Notes under the pieces: generated by a model
Seen by the model: only the letters and a program-made list of their open reading frames with translations
Databases searched by the model: none
What the model was told of the DNA's origin: nothing
Source: CAVVEQ01 sp963747315
Lineage (GTDB): Bacteria; Chloroflexota; Anaerolineae; Anaerolineales; Anaerolineaceae
Direction: 5' to 3'
DNA length: 64,000 bases
NCBI GenBank assembly: GCA_963747315.1
Contig: CAVVEQ010000006.1
Span: forward strand, 248,001 to 312,000
Program-made: the position numbers and the translations under genes
Shown here: in pieces, positions 7,052 to 16,748 of the stretch
How the letters are laid out: the number at the start of each line of letters is the position of its first letter
Position numbering within the stretch: the first letter of the stretch is position 1

Positions 7052-8119
7052 ATGTCGCAAATTTCCTCCGCTCCCTCAGGCAGGCAGATCCGCCTGACCA
7101 GCCTTTCCAGCTGCGCGGGCTGAGCTTCCAAGCTCAACGCGGAAACGCTGGCGCAGGTGCTGCGCCCCCTGGCTGGAACCTTTAAACCCGGTGATTACCC
7201 CGACCTGCTGGTCGGGCTTGAGCCGCCGGACGATGCCGCCATCTGGAAGCTGGATGCGGAGCGGGCGATCGTTCTCACCACCGATTTCTTCACCCCCGTG
7301 GTGGATGACGCCTACGATTACGGCGCGATAGCGGCTGCCAATTCGCTTTCGGATATTTACGCCATGGGCGGCAAGCCATTCTTGGCGCTCAATATCGCTG
7401 CCCTTCCGCCAGACCTTCCCCCTGAAATTGGTGCCGAGATCTTCCGCGGTGGCGCCGAGAAAGCCCGCGAAGCGGGGGTGGTCATCGCCGGCGGGCACAC
7501 CGTGCAGGATAAAGAGCCCAAATATGGGCTGGTGGCACTTGGATTTGTAGACCCGAAACGGATCCTCGCCAAATCCGGCGCGGTGGTTGGGGATGTCCTG
7601 GTGCTGACAAAGCCGCTGGGGTTCGGGACCACCACCACCGCGCTCAAGCAGCAGAAGGCTGACCCGCAGGATGTGAAAGAAGTGGTCGGCTGGATGACCC
7701 GGCTGAACGACAAAGCCTCCCTCCTGGCAGGTGAATTCGGGGTGAAAGCCTGCACCGATATCACCGGCTTTAGTTTGGCGGGCCACGGACTAGAGCTTGC
7801 CCGCGCCAGTGGTGTGGGTTTTCAGATCAATTTCAATAAACTGCCTTTCGTCACCTGCGCGCAGAAATACGCCCATTTGGGAGCCTTCCCCGGCGGCGCA
7901 TTCGATAACAAACATTTCTATTCAAAGGAATTACAGATCAAAGCCAACCTGGATGAAGCCTCTGAGATGCTGCTATACGACCCCCAGACCAGCGGCGGTC
8001 TGTTGATGTCCGTCCCGGCTTCCAGGTTGGAAGCCCTAAAGGAAAGAGCTCGGGAGATCAACCAGGAGATTTGGGAAATTGGCGAAGTTGTTTCAGGAAG
8101 TGGAATCCGGGTCGTTTAA
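7052..8119 (+). CDS. selD: Selenide, water dikinase, itself a selenoprotein (in-frame TGA at 7121)
   Basis: Makes selenophosphate from selenide and ATP, the selenium donor for Sec-tRNA and selenouridine synthesis. The ATG at 7052 opens MSQISSAPSGRQIRLTSLSSCAG, then TGA (7121-7123), then ASKLNAETL. Residue 24 is thus Sec at the position where SelD carries its catalytic Cys/Sec, with Lys27 just after it. A frame starting only at 7157 would lack the active site. Downstream come the PPDDAAIW segment, an IVLTTDFFTPVVDD metal/ATP-binding region and a C-terminal DPQTSGGLLMSV motif. The length of 355 residues is normal. A hairpin 33 nt after the TGA is a plausible SECIS. Confidence 0.93.
7150..7166 (+). 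promoter_or_regulatory. Putative bacterial SECIS hairpin of selD
   Basis: GGCGCA (7150-7155) pairs perfectly with TGCGCC (7161-7166) around a GGTGC loop beginning 33 nt after the TGA. Stem length, loop size and the leading GG match the rdx hairpin at 4239-4255; the distance is at the far end of the usual bacterial range. Confidence 0.65.
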
Positions 8120-8157
8120 GATCCGATCAATAATACTGACCAAATAGGAGAATTGAA

Positions 8158-8355
8158 ATGAGTGATTTGAAATGCCCGTCCTGCAAAGCAGAGATTACTG
8201 CCGATGTGGCCGAATGCCCGAATTGCCACACCGCCCTGAAGTGGGAAGCTGGTGCCCCAGCCCTGGCGACCAAATTATCCCGCCGGGCGATGATCGGCGG
8301 CGTCATTGTACTTCTGGTGGTGATCATCGTCATCGTTATCCTGTTATTTCGCTAG
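8158..8355 (+). CDS. Small tail-anchored zinc-ribbon protein
   Basis: A 65-residue protein with a double CxxC zinc ribbon (Cys6, Cys9, Cys20, Cys23) and one C-terminal hydrophobic helix (about residues 44-64) ending in Phe-Arg, so it is probably anchored with the ribbon in the cytoplasm. AGGAG lies before the ATG. It follows selD by 38 bp and shares its terminator, so it may be co-transcribed; nothing else ties it to selenium use. Its function is unknown. Confidence 0.75.
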   Translation: MSDLKCPSCKAEITADVAECPNCHTALKWEAGAPALATKLSRRAMIGGVIVLLVVIIVIVILLFR

Positions 8356-8365
8356 GAAATAATTA

Positions 8366-8397
8366 GCGGAGCATTTGAAATGCCTCCGCATTTTTTT
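8366..8397 (+). terminator. Rho-independent terminator of the selD unit
   Basis: GCGGAG pairs with CTCCGC, extended by CATTT/AAATG with a one-base bulge, followed by a run of seven T after CCGCA. Confidence 0.9.
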
Positions 8398-8419
8398 CGG
8401 TCTCCTTGCAGCGCGTCAG

Positions 8420-8611
8420 CTACCCCCTGGTGATGCGAATCATTGCCTGTTGCGAGCCGTATTTCGCCAGCTTCCCGCCGGAGGAGAACCTGCTTCCGAG
8501 AGGTTTCCATCCCTGGATTGCAAGCTCGTTCACCTTGCGCTCCAGATCGGTGGGACCGAACCCGAGCACAACCGTATATTCAATTTTCCTTCCGAAAATG
8601 TCCATACTCAC
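8420..8611 (-). CDS. DUF4177-like small protein
   Basis: A 63-residue protein, MSMDIFGRKIEYTVVLGFGP at the start, then LERKVNELAIQGWKPLGSRFSSGG. The pattern of a beta strand, a helix with LNELA..GW and a second strand resembles DUF4177-type proteins of unknown function. A strong TAAGGAGGTGAG Shine-Dalgarno lies upstream (complement of 8614-8625). It stands alone between two divergent regions. The gene looks real because of the ribosome-binding site and domain pattern, but no role can be assigned. Confidence 0.65.
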   Translation of the reverse strand: MSMDIFGRKIEYTVVLGFGPTDLERKVNELAIQGWKPLGSRFSSGGKLAKYGSQQAMIRITRG

Positions 8612-8791
8612 CTCCTTAATTGGGTGGGTAAGGAATATTAGTTACAAAAAGAGTGCCAACTCGTAATTCTCAGGGTTTTTGAAGGGCAGGTATCGGTTTC
8701 ATATCCGCCAATTTCTGGGGGATAGATACCTGATATTTAATGAGCAGCTGTAATTAATGAAAACCCCCATTTTCGGGTACATCCTGATGTT

Positions 8792-9058
8792 TTACTTTAC
8801 CTTCCTTTCCGGAACACACCGGGGCAACTTTTGGTTTGCCGCGAGGCTGACATGATCGCTATTCTCGTCACTCGCGAAGCCCAATCTATGGGCTTTCATG
8901 GATTCACGGAGAACCCCAAGCGCTTTTGGCCCCATACCGTGCAATTTCAAAAGCTCCTCTTCACTTATTTTGGTGAGATCTTCAAGCGTTTCGATCCCGG
9001 CAGCAGCCAGTGCCCTCCGCGCCGGGCTGCCCATACCCTCAGGTAATTGATGATTCAC
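8792..9058 (-). CDS. Helix-hairpin-helix (RpoA C-terminal-like) protein
   Basis: About 88 residues with one domain: GMGSPARRALAAAGIETLEDL, then LLKLHGMGPKALGVLRESM. This is the helix-hairpin-helix fold of the RNA polymerase alpha C-terminal domain, seen in many short stand-alone proteins. I chose the GTG at 9058 because GAGAGG lies just before it; the longer ATG frame to 9106 would overlap the preceding gene's stop. With the GTG start it follows the NTF2-like gene by 14 bp and probably forms a two-gene operon. A DNA- or protein-binding role is likely, target unknown. Confidence 0.75.
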   Translation of the reverse strand: MNHQLPEGMGSPARRALAAAGIETLEDLTKISEEELLKLHGMGPKALGVLRESMKAHRLGFASDENSDHVSLAANQKLPRCVPERKVK

Positions 9059-9072
9059 GGTTAACCTCTCAT

Positions 9073-9489
9073 TCAATCCGGTTTGTAATGATTGCTGATA
9101 TCCCATTCCCCCCAGCGGCGGGTGATCCTCCCCCAGCGGATCTCAACGATCTCGATCCCGGTGATCGTGGTTTTCTCGTTCGTCGGACCCACTCCAAGGT
9201 AATTCTTTCGGTTCGTGCCTGTCGCTGACCAGCGCACCGCAGCCATGTTTCTGGATTCATCCACAACAATGTCCTCGATCCTGGTTTGCAAATCAGGGAA
9301 TGCTGAAGTGAACTCCTCTAAACCTAAGGCAAAGCCTTCTTTCGTCCCCGCCCTTCCTGCGGGAGAACAATCCTTGAAATCCTCCGCGTGAATTTCGGCG
9401 AACATATCCCAATCCACCGGAGGGTTCCATAACCGAATCCACTCCTTAGTTACGCTAATCATTGCATCCCTGGTCTCGTTATGTGTCAT
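9073..9489 (-). CDS. SnoaL/NTF2-like protein
   Basis: A 138-residue single-domain protein of the cone-shaped alpha+beta NTF2 fold. Features fitting SnoaL-like polyketide-cyclase relatives are an N-terminal helix with WIRLWNPPVDW, a HAEDFKDCSPAG segment and a C-terminal GRITRRWGEWD strand. Such proteins include isomerases, cyclases and binding proteins, so the reaction cannot be named. It precedes the helix-hairpin-helix gene on the same strand. Confidence 0.75.
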   Translation of the reverse strand: MTHNETRDAMISVTKEWIRLWNPPVDWDMFAEIHAEDFKDCSPAGRAGTKEGFALGLEEFTSAFPDLQTRIEDIVVDESRNMAAVRWSATGTNRKNYLGVGPTNEKTTITGIEIVEIRWGRITRRWGEWDISNHYKPD

Positions 9490-9576
9490 TACGACCGCCT
9501 GTGAAAACGTTCAAATCTACAATACAAACCAACACAATCAACACGCCTTGCCCTATGATATATTAATCTCGATATT

Positions 9577-11214
9577 ATGCCCATAACCGATTTCCCCTTC
9601 TCCTCCCACCGTTCCCCGGTCTATTCCACCCGCGGCATGGTGGCTGCCTCGCAGCCGCTGGCGGTTGCCGCCGGGTTGGAGATCCTCTCCGCGGGTGGGA
9701 ATGCCGCGGATGCGGCGGTGGCGGTGGCTGCCGCGCTAAACGTCACGGAGCCAACCTCCACCGGCCTGGGGGGAGATGCCTTCGCGCTTTATTTTGATGC
9801 GGAGACGAAAAGCGTCTCGGCAATCAACGGCTCCGGGCGAGCGCCGCGCTCGCTTTCGATCGAACGCCTCTCCCGCGAAGGGTTCAAAGACCAGCTTCCC
9901 CCTTATCACCCCTACAACGTCACCGTGCCGGGCGCCTGCGCCATGTGGTGCGATCTGAGCCACCCGGTTGGGCAAACTTCCCCTCTGCCACCACCCTTGC
10001 ACCAGCAATCCGCCTGGCAGAGGAGGGCTTCCCGGTGGCGCCTGATCACCTCGTATTTCTGGCAGCGGGCGGCTTCTAGGCCAGCTTGCACAGGCTGTGA
10101 ACGGCGTTGAGCTCACCATCGATGGGCGCGGTCCCAACCCCGGCGAAATTTTCCGCAACCCCGGCCTGGCAGGCACCCTCAAGACCATCGCCGAAGGCGG
10201 GAAAAAAGCCTTCTATGAGGGCGAGATCGCCGAAGCCATCGTCTCCATCCTGCGCGAAGCCGGCGGGTCCATGCGGCTCGAGGATCTTGCCTCCCACGCG
10301 AGCGAGCTGGGTGGCGCCGATCTCGGTCGTATACCGGGGAGTTCGCGTCTGGGAATGCCCGCCAAATGGGCAGGGGCTGGCTGCGTTACTCGCCCTGAAC
10401 CTGCTTGAAAAATACGATCTCTCCATCCTGCCGCCCCTTTCCCCCATGCGGCTGCACCTGGAAATTGAAGCCCTGCGTATCGCCTTTGCCGATGCGCGCT
10501 GGTTCGTTTCCGACCCCTCTTTTTCCCCCATCCCGCTCGAGGACCTGCTCAGCCCGGCCTATGCCGACGAGCGCCGGCGGGGGATCAGCCCGCAATTTGC
10601 CCTGCTGGAAAACATCCATGGCTTCCCCCAGGCCGGTCGCGACACCGTCTATTTCTGCGTGGTGGACGGGGAGGGAAATGCCTGCTCCTTTATCAACAGC
10701 AATTACATGGGTTTCGGCACCGGCATTGTCCCGCGCGGGTGGGGATTTTCCCTGCAGAACCGCGGGGCGAACTTCAGCCTGGAACCCTCCCACCCCAATC
10801 ACCTGGAGCCAGGGAAGCGCCCCTACCACACCATTATCCCCGGTATGGCCACCCGCGAAAGCGACGGATCCCTATTCGTACCCTTCGGGGTGATGGGCGG
10901 TTTCATGCAGCCCCAGGGACACGTGCAGGTGCTCACCCGCATGCTGGATAACAACCTAGATCCGCAATTCGCGCTGGACTTGCCGCGTTTCTGCATCGAC
11001 GTGGAAAAGGATAACCACAGTATTTCCCTCGAAGAAGGCATCCCAGCCGAGACGGTTACCGCTCTGGAAGCGATGCAGCATCCCGTGGAGACCGTCAGGG
11101 GCATGAACCGCGCGCTCTTTCGGACGCGGGCAGGTCATCCTGCGCGACCCCGCCACCGGTGTGCTTTGCGGCGGCAGTGACCCGCGCGCGGATGGCTGCG
11201 CGATGGGGTTGTGA
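9577..11214 (+). pseudogene. ggt: Gamma-glutamyltransferase, broken by several frameshifts
   Basis: The recovered pieces cover a full-length Ggt-like N-terminal-nucleophile hydrolase, which cleaves or transfers gamma-glutamyl groups. The N-terminal part (RGMVAASQPLAVAAGLEIL, GGNAADAAVA, STGLGGDAFAL) is in one frame to about 9960. A scrambled stretch follows (9960-10095, LAEEGFPVAP readable), then VNGVELTIDGRGPNPGEIF in a second frame to about 10315. A third frame carries DTVYFCVVDGEGNACSF (nucleophile region, Thr) and GVMGGFMQPQGHVQVL. A last shift near 11120 restores GRGQVILRDPATG up to the TGA at 11212. There are at least four breaks. No signal peptide is seen, suggesting a cytoplasmic family member. 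Clustered consensus errors are the likeliest cause, but real decay cannot be excluded. Confidence 0.8.
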
Positions 11215-11245
11215 ACCCGACCGCGTGATACAATCCCGCCCAGCA

Positions 11246-13104
11246 ATGGAAATTCCAGAAGCGCTCCAGCAAAAGCTCGATACCCTTCCCTCCAAGCCGG
11301 GTTGTTACATCTATCACAACGGGAGGGACAGGTCATTTATGTTGGTAAGGCGGTCAACCTGAAGAACCGGGTACGCTCCTATTTCCAGGAGCGCTCCGAT
11401 AAGGATTTCAAGACCCGCAAGCTGGTGCAGAACATCGCCGATCTGGAATGGATCCTGGTGGGTTCGGAGCTCGAAGCGCTCATCCTCGAGATGAACCTCA
11501 TCAAGAAGCACCGCCCGCGCTACAACATCCGCCTCAAGGATGACAAGCGCTACCCCTATATCAAAGTCCACTGGGCGGATCCCTTCCCCAAAGTGACCGT
11601 CACCCGCCAGATGGTGACCGATGGCTCGCGCTACTTTGGTCCCTACACCTCCGTCTGGGCGGTCCACCAGACCCTGGATGTGATCCGGCGTATCTTCACT
11701 TATCTCACCTGCGACCGGGTGATCACCGGGCTGGATGAGCGCCCCTGCCTCTATTACGATATCAAGCTGTGCAGCGGACCCTGCATCGGGGCGATCAAGC
11801 AGGCCGAGTACCGCCAGGCGATCGACGACCTGTGCAATTTCCTGGAAGGCAAGACGGAACCCATCGTCCAGCGACTGACGCAGGAGATGCAGGAGGCATC
11901 GGATGGTCTTCAATTTGAAAAAGCCGCAGCCATCCGCGACCGGATCAACTCCATTGAGCGGGTGGTTGAAAAGCAGAAGGTGATCTCCTCCACCGAAAAG
12001 GACTCGGACGTGATCGCCATGGCGCGCGCCGATGGTGAAGCCTGCGTGCAGATCTTCTTTATCCGCAGTGGGAAACTGATCGGCCGCGAGTATTTCATCC
12101 TCGAGGGAACCGAGGAAGCCGCTGATTCGGAGGTGGTCACCCAGTTCGTCAAGCAGTTCTACTCCGAGGCTGCCAATATCCCCAATGAAGTGCTGCTTCC
12201 GAATGATGTGGAGGAAGCCCAGATCATCAAGCAGTGGCTGGAATCCTCGCGCGGAGGACCCAAGGTGGACCTGCGCGTCCCGCGGAGGGGATCCTCCCGC
12301 GACCTGGTGAAAATGGCCGCCGAGAATGCCACCGAAACCCTGCGCTCATTACGCAAACAGTGGGAAATGGATACCAACCGGCAAAGCGAAGCGCTCACCG
12401 AGCTGCAAACCGCGCTGGGATTGGAAGAACCCCCCAACCGTATAGAATGTTTCGATATTTCGAACACTCAGGGAGTCGCTTCGGTGGGAAGCATGGTGGT
12501 CTTCGAGCAGGGTGTGCCCGCCCGCCGGCATTACCGGCGATTCAATATCAAGACCGTGGAAGGCCCGGACGATTTTGCCAGCATGCAAGAGGTTCTCACC
12601 CGCCGCTTCCGCCGCTGGCAGGGAGCCCATGAGGACCAAACGGTTGGTAAAAAAGAGGATGAATCCTTCGCGCTCCTGCCAGACCTGCTGATCGTCGATG
12701 GCGGCAAAGGCCAGCTCGGCCGGGCAGTTGATGTGCTGGAACAATATGGGCTTACCGCCGAAGTTCCCGTGGTGGGGTTGGCCAAACAGGAGGAGGAGCT
12801 ATTCCTGCCCGACCGGCAAAATTCCATCCTGCTGCCGCGTCACTCCCAGGGGCTCTACCTGGTGCAGCGCATCCGCGATGAAGCCCACCGCTTTGCCATC
12901 ACCGCCCACCGGACCGCCCGCTCCAAAAAAGGGCTGGCTTCCCGCCTGGAGACCATCCCCGGGGTAGGACCCGCCCGGCGCAAGACTCTCTTAGGTAAAT
13001 TCGGCTCGATCGAAGGAATCCTGGCAGCAAGCGTGGAGGAGATTGCCGCTATTCCCGGTATTACCCCCGACCTTGCGCAGGCGATCAAGACCGGGTTAGA
13101 ATGA
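11246..13104 (+). CDS. uvrC: Excinuclease ABC subunit C, one frameshift near the start
   Basis: Makes both incisions around bulky DNA lesions in UvrABC nucleotide excision repair. ATG at 11246 begins MEIPEALQQKL; the GIY-YIG nuclease follows (PGCYIYHN, then VIYVGKAVNLKNRV). The frame breaks near 11325, where one G is missing from a G run (expected HNGEGQVIYVGKA). After it come the catalytic core, a UVR domain (SDGLQFEKAAAIRDRI), the RNase H-like second nuclease (ECFDISNTQG, LIVDGGKGQL) and a C-terminal helix-hairpin-helix pair (IPGVGPARRKTLL, IPGITPDLA). The total of about 620 residues is normal. Confidence 0.93.
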
Positions 13105-13202
13105 AATCAGCAGCAAGAAAAGATTCGCTCATACCTTATACGATGCGCACTTCTTATAATGGAATTTGATAATATTCATGCTTGAGAGAATTTAGGAGAA
13201 AC

Positions 13203-13835
13203 ATGCCCAAAAACAGGCAATTGAATTTTAATAACCTTGCTCCAGATCTAAAACTAAGCGATACATCCGGGAAACCTGTGAAGCTTTCAAGCTTATGGTC
13301 GAAAAAACCGCTTTTATTAGGGTTTGCACGCCATTTTGGTTGTACCCAATGCAAGGAGATGTTGGCAGAGATCGTAGAGGGAAAATCCCGCATCCAGGCA
13401 GCCGGATTGGGGATCGCGATCATCATGCAGGGTACTCCCGAAGAATCTGCAAAATTTGCCAAGGAATTCGCCCCGGGGTTAAAAGTGCTTGCAGACCCGG
13501 AACGGCTTGCGTATTCTGCATATGGCTTGGAACGGGGTAATCTATTCCAGACATTTTTGAACCCAAAAGTCTGGTCTGCTGTTTCCCGCTCTCGAAAAAA
13601 GGGCTACAAGGTGGAACCTCCCCCGGAAGGTCAGGATGCCATGTTGTTATCAGGCACGTTTATCATCAACACTGAAGGCAGGATAGAGCTTCCTTATTAT
13701 TACGATGACATTTCCGACCACCCTCCGCTTGAACTGCTTTTAAGTGGTGTGCTCTCCTCCCGCTGGGATCAGAAATTCGATGGCCCGGTGGGACCGGGCG
13801 GAAATGAAACCTCGGGTTCGGTAGGTGCCCTATGA
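13203..13835 (+). CDS. Peroxiredoxin-like (AhpC/TSA-type) protein with CxxC
   Basis: A 210-residue thioredoxin-fold protein. The ATG at 13203 is preceded by AGGAG; the frame extends only seven codons further upstream. After N-terminal APDLKLSDTSGKPVKLSSL comes FARHFGCTQC (Cys47, Cys50) at the position of the peroxidatic Cys, as in the PRXL2/AhpC-TSA_2 group. This suggests thiol peroxidase or redox activity. Its stop overlaps the start of the ABC permease gene by 4 bp, so it is translated with the exporter. Confidence 0.8.
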   Translation: MPKNRQLNFNNLAPDLKLSDTSGKPVKLSSLWSKKPLLLGFARHFGCTQCKEMLAEIVEGKSRIQAAGLGIAIIMQGTPEESAKFAKEFAPGLKVLADPERLAYSAYGLERGNLFQTFLNPKVWSAVSRSRKKGYKVEPPPEGQDAMLLSGTFIINTEGRIELPYYYDDISDHPPLELLLSGVLSSRWDQKFDGPVGPGGNETSGSVGAL

Positions 13836-15004
13836 AACAATTATTTTCTATGGCCGGATACCTGGCGATCAAAGAAATCTGGCATAACAAATGGCGTTTC
13901 CTGCTGGTCAGCATGGTGATCGGACTGATCACCCTCCTGGTTCTGTTCATCGCCGCACTTGGGGAAGGCCTGGGGAACGGTAATCGTGAGTATATCTCCA
14001 AACTTACGGCTGAAATGATCGTCTACCAGGCCAAGTCAGATTTCCTCATCGGTGCCAGCCGCCTGCCCCGTAACCGCATTGCTGATATCGGAAGAGTGAA
14101 CGGGGTTGCAGATGTCGGCCGTCTGGGCACCTCAAACGCCAGCATCATCCTCGCCGATAAACCCGAACCATTGAAGATTGCTCTTTTAGGGGTGGACCCC
14201 GGGCGAACTGGAGAACCGGTTGTTCGCCAGGGCAGTCAATTACGCTCCAATACTGCCAAGGAAGCCATCATCGACCGCAACACAGCGCTGCGCAGCGGGT
14301 TGAAGGTGGGGGATAACCTGGTGATCCGTACTACCCAGGGTACCGACGATAAATTTCATGATCTGACCGTGGCCGGAATAACTGATGGGCAGCAGTATTC
14401 CCTGCAGCCATCCATTTTCGTCCCTTTCAACACCTGGGACAAGGTCCGACCCAAATCCGAGGCTGAACTGAATTTAAGCAACCCGATCGCCAATGTCGTC
14501 CTGGTAAAACTGGCTGATCCCAACGCCCTTGAACAGGTCCGTCAACGCATCACCGCCGAGGTGAACAACGTAGAAGTTGCCACCATCAACCAGGCTATCC
14601 AGGCGCTGCCCGGGTATTCCGCCCAGCAGAGCACCCTGAATACCCAGGGCGGTTTCACTCTTTTTATTGGTATCCTGGTGATCGGGGGATTCTTCCAGAT
14701 TCAGGTGCTGCAGAAGGTTCCACAGATCGGTGTGCTCAAAGCTATTGGTACCTCCAATCCGGTGGTCGCCTGGGCTGCAATTATACAGATCATAATCATC
14801 ACCTTCATCGGGGTGGTGATCGGCGGGTTATTCTCCTACTTATTTTCACTTACCTTTCCACCAACGGTGCCCATCGTTTTCAACGGCACCACCTCCGCGG
14901 TTGCGCTCGCCGCGCTGATGATCATCGGACCCCTGGGAGGGTTGGTCTCCATCCGCTACGCAGTACGCATTGAGCCGCTGAAAGCCCTGGGGTTGTCATC
15001 ATGA
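13832..15004 (+). CDS. FtsX/DevC-type ABC transporter permease
   Basis: A 390-residue permease of the MacB/FtsX/DevC class. An N-terminal helix (about 22-44) is followed by a large extracytoplasmic domain of some 220 residues and three C-terminal helices (about 270-295, 315-340, 352-375). The start MAGYLAIKEIWHNKWRF and the VLQKVPQIGVLKAIGTS coupling segment are typical of the DevC branch. Such pairs export lipids, glycolipids or peptides, or act as mechanotransmission machines. It overlaps both neighbours by 4 bp (ATGA), a tight operon. Confidence 0.88.
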   Translation: MKQLFSMAGYLAIKEIWHNKWRFLLVSMVIGLITLLVLFIAALGEGLGNGNREYISKLTAEMIVYQAKSDFLIGASRLPRNRIADIGRVNGVADVGRLGTSNASIILADKPEPLKIALLGVDPGRTGEPVVRQGSQLRSNTAKEAIIDRNTALRSGLKVGDNLVIRTTQGTDDKFHDLTVAGITDGQQYSLQPSIFVPFNTWDKVRPKSEAELNLSNPIANVVLVKLADPNALEQVRQRITAEVNNVEVATINQAIQALPGYSAQQSTLNTQGGFTLFIGILVIGGFFQIQVLQKVPQIGVLKAIGTSNPVVAWAAIIQIIIITFIGVVIGGLFSYLFSLTFPPTVPIVFNGTTSAVALAALMIIGPLGGLVSIRYAVRIEPLKALGLSS

Positions 15005-15747
15005 ATCCGCCAACCAACGAAAGTTACCCACTCGAAACCCGCTCGGTGGTCAAAACCTACGACACCGATTATGGGATCATCCACGCGGTGGACGATGTCT
15101 CGCTGCACGTAGCCGCCGGGGAGTTTGTCGCCCTGGTCGGGCCCAGCGGATCCGGCAAGACCACCATGCTCTCCATCCTTGCCGCCCTGCTGAAGCCCAG
15201 TGCGGGCAGGATCCTCCTGGATGGTATCGACCTTGCCAGCATGGGTGAAAAAGAGCGGGTCAAAATGCGCCGCGAGAAGATCGGTTTCACCTTCCAGGCG
15301 AATAACCTGGTTCCCTACCTCAACGCGGTCGAAAACGTGGAACTGATGCTGCGTCTCAATAACAAGCTGGATAAAACCGGCAAACTGCGTGCGCGCGAGC
15401 TCCTCGCCCGCCTGGGCCTGGGCGAGCGGCTGCACAACTACCCGGGGCAGATGTCCGGCGGGCAGCAGCAGCGGGTGGCCATCGCCCGTGCGCTCATCCA
15501 CAACCCCAGCCTGGTGCTGGCCGATGAGCCTACCGCAAGTTTGGATACCGAACGGGCCTACCAAGTGGTGGAAACCTTCGCCGGATTGATCCACGAGCAG
15601 AACCGTGCCGGGATCATGGTGACCCATGACCTCCGTATGGTCGAATTTGTGGACCGGGTTTTGCTGATGCAGGATGGTAAGCTGGTTCAAATTCTTTCCA
15701 CTCATGAAGAAATCATGAAGCTGGTTAGAGGCGGTGCACACGATTAA
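15001..15747 (+). CDS. ABC transporter ATP-binding protein (LolD/DevA type)
   Basis: A 248-residue ATPase pairing with the preceding permease. The Walker A GPSGSGKT spans residues 47-54, the Q-loop lies in FTFQANN, the signature MSGGQQQR starts at 151, Walker B LVLADEP starts at 171 and the H-loop His is in MVTHD. The 4-bp ATGA overlap with the permease gene supports a fixed complex. No membrane-fusion protein gene is present, so the exported substrate is unknown. Confidence 0.92.
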   Translation: MNPPTNESYPLETRSVVKTYDTDYGIIHAVDDVSLHVAAGEFVALVGPSGSGKTTMLSILAALLKPSAGRILLDGIDLASMGEKERVKMRREKIGFTFQANNLVPYLNAVENVELMLRLNNKLDKTGKLRARELLARLGLGERLHNYPGQMSGGQQQRVAIARALIHNPSLVLADEPTASLDTERAYQVVETFAGLIHEQNRAGIMVTHDLRMVEFVDRVLLMQDGKLVQILSTHEEIMKLVRGGAHD

Positions 15748-15803
15748 TCCTCGACCGTGCGTATCCGTAATTCCATAAATATTCTGCGCAGCCTGGAGGC
15801 AAA

Positions 15804-16566
15804 ATGAATATCGACCTTTCCGGTAAGGTAGCTGTCGTTACCGGCGGATCAGGTGAACTGGGCCGCGAGATGGTTCGTGCGCTTGCAGAATGCGGGGCAA
15901 ATGTCGCCATACATTATTTTAAACAGGCTGACCAGGCTGAAAGGGTCAAGAAAGCAGCCCTTGGCGCTGGGGGTGAAAGCCATCAACGTTCAGGCAGATG
16001 TGACCGATGCGGAGTCGGTTGAAAAAATGGCAGCGCTCATCCGCAAGGAACTTGGCAGCCCGGATATCATCGTCAACAATGCCGTGATCCAATACAACTG
16101 GAAGCCGGTGCTGGAACAGGGTCTTGAGGATTACGAAAGCCAGTTCCGCTCCTGCGTGTTGCAAAACGTCCTCATGGCAAAGGCATTTGTGCCGGATATG
16201 CAGCAGAAACGCTGGGGCCGGGTGATCGCCATCAATACCGAATGTGCCATGCAGAATTTCCCCGATCAATCCGCCTACACCGCCGGCAAGCGCGGCATGG
16301 ATGGGGTGCTGCGCGTGTTGGCGCGCGAGGTGGGTGAATTCGGCATCACGGTCAACCAGGTAGCTCCGGGTTGGACGATCACCGAAAATTCCAGCGCAGG
16401 GCATGACCAGGAAGATGGCTCCTATATCGCCGCAGTTCCCCTCCGCCGCCGCGGCACCGCCCGCGAGGTAGCCAATGTGGTCGCTTTCCTTGCCTCCGAT
16501 CTTGCCAGCTTCATCACCGGTGCCTATATTCCAGTAAACGGTGGGAACGTTATGCCATCCATCTAA
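15804..16566 (+). CDS. Short-chain dehydrogenase/reductase (FabG-like), one frameshift
   Basis: An NAD(P)-dependent oxidoreductase of about 253 residues. The Rossmann motif TGGSGELG is at residues 13-20, followed by NNAV, a catalytic Ser region and YTAGK (Tyr/Lys pair). The C-terminus has AFLASDLASFITGAYIPVNGG, typical of 3-oxoacyl-ACP reductase relatives. The frame shifts by one near 15957 (an extra base around GCAGCCCTTGG). The substrate is not predictable. The last 27 codons recur, diverged, at the end of the next ORF. Confidence 0.85.
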
Positions 16567-16748
16567 CCATCATGCCAACTATAAAGTTAGCCATGCTATA
16601 ATTCCCATGCTGTTCTGCTCCGGTTTTTACGTGGGTGATTTTCCCTAAGGCTGTTCTAAACCTGACGAAACATACTATGGATCTTCAAATTTCACCAGCA
16701 AAGACATAGTTTTGGTTTGTATATCCTTATAAAACCAGTGAGGAATCT

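Noticed and set aside
8687..8732. 8-bp inverted repeat (CAGGTATC...GATACCTG) in the DUF4177 to helix-hairpin-helix gap
   Set aside because: The loop is 30 nt and no T-run or operator pattern follows; chance level for a short repeat.
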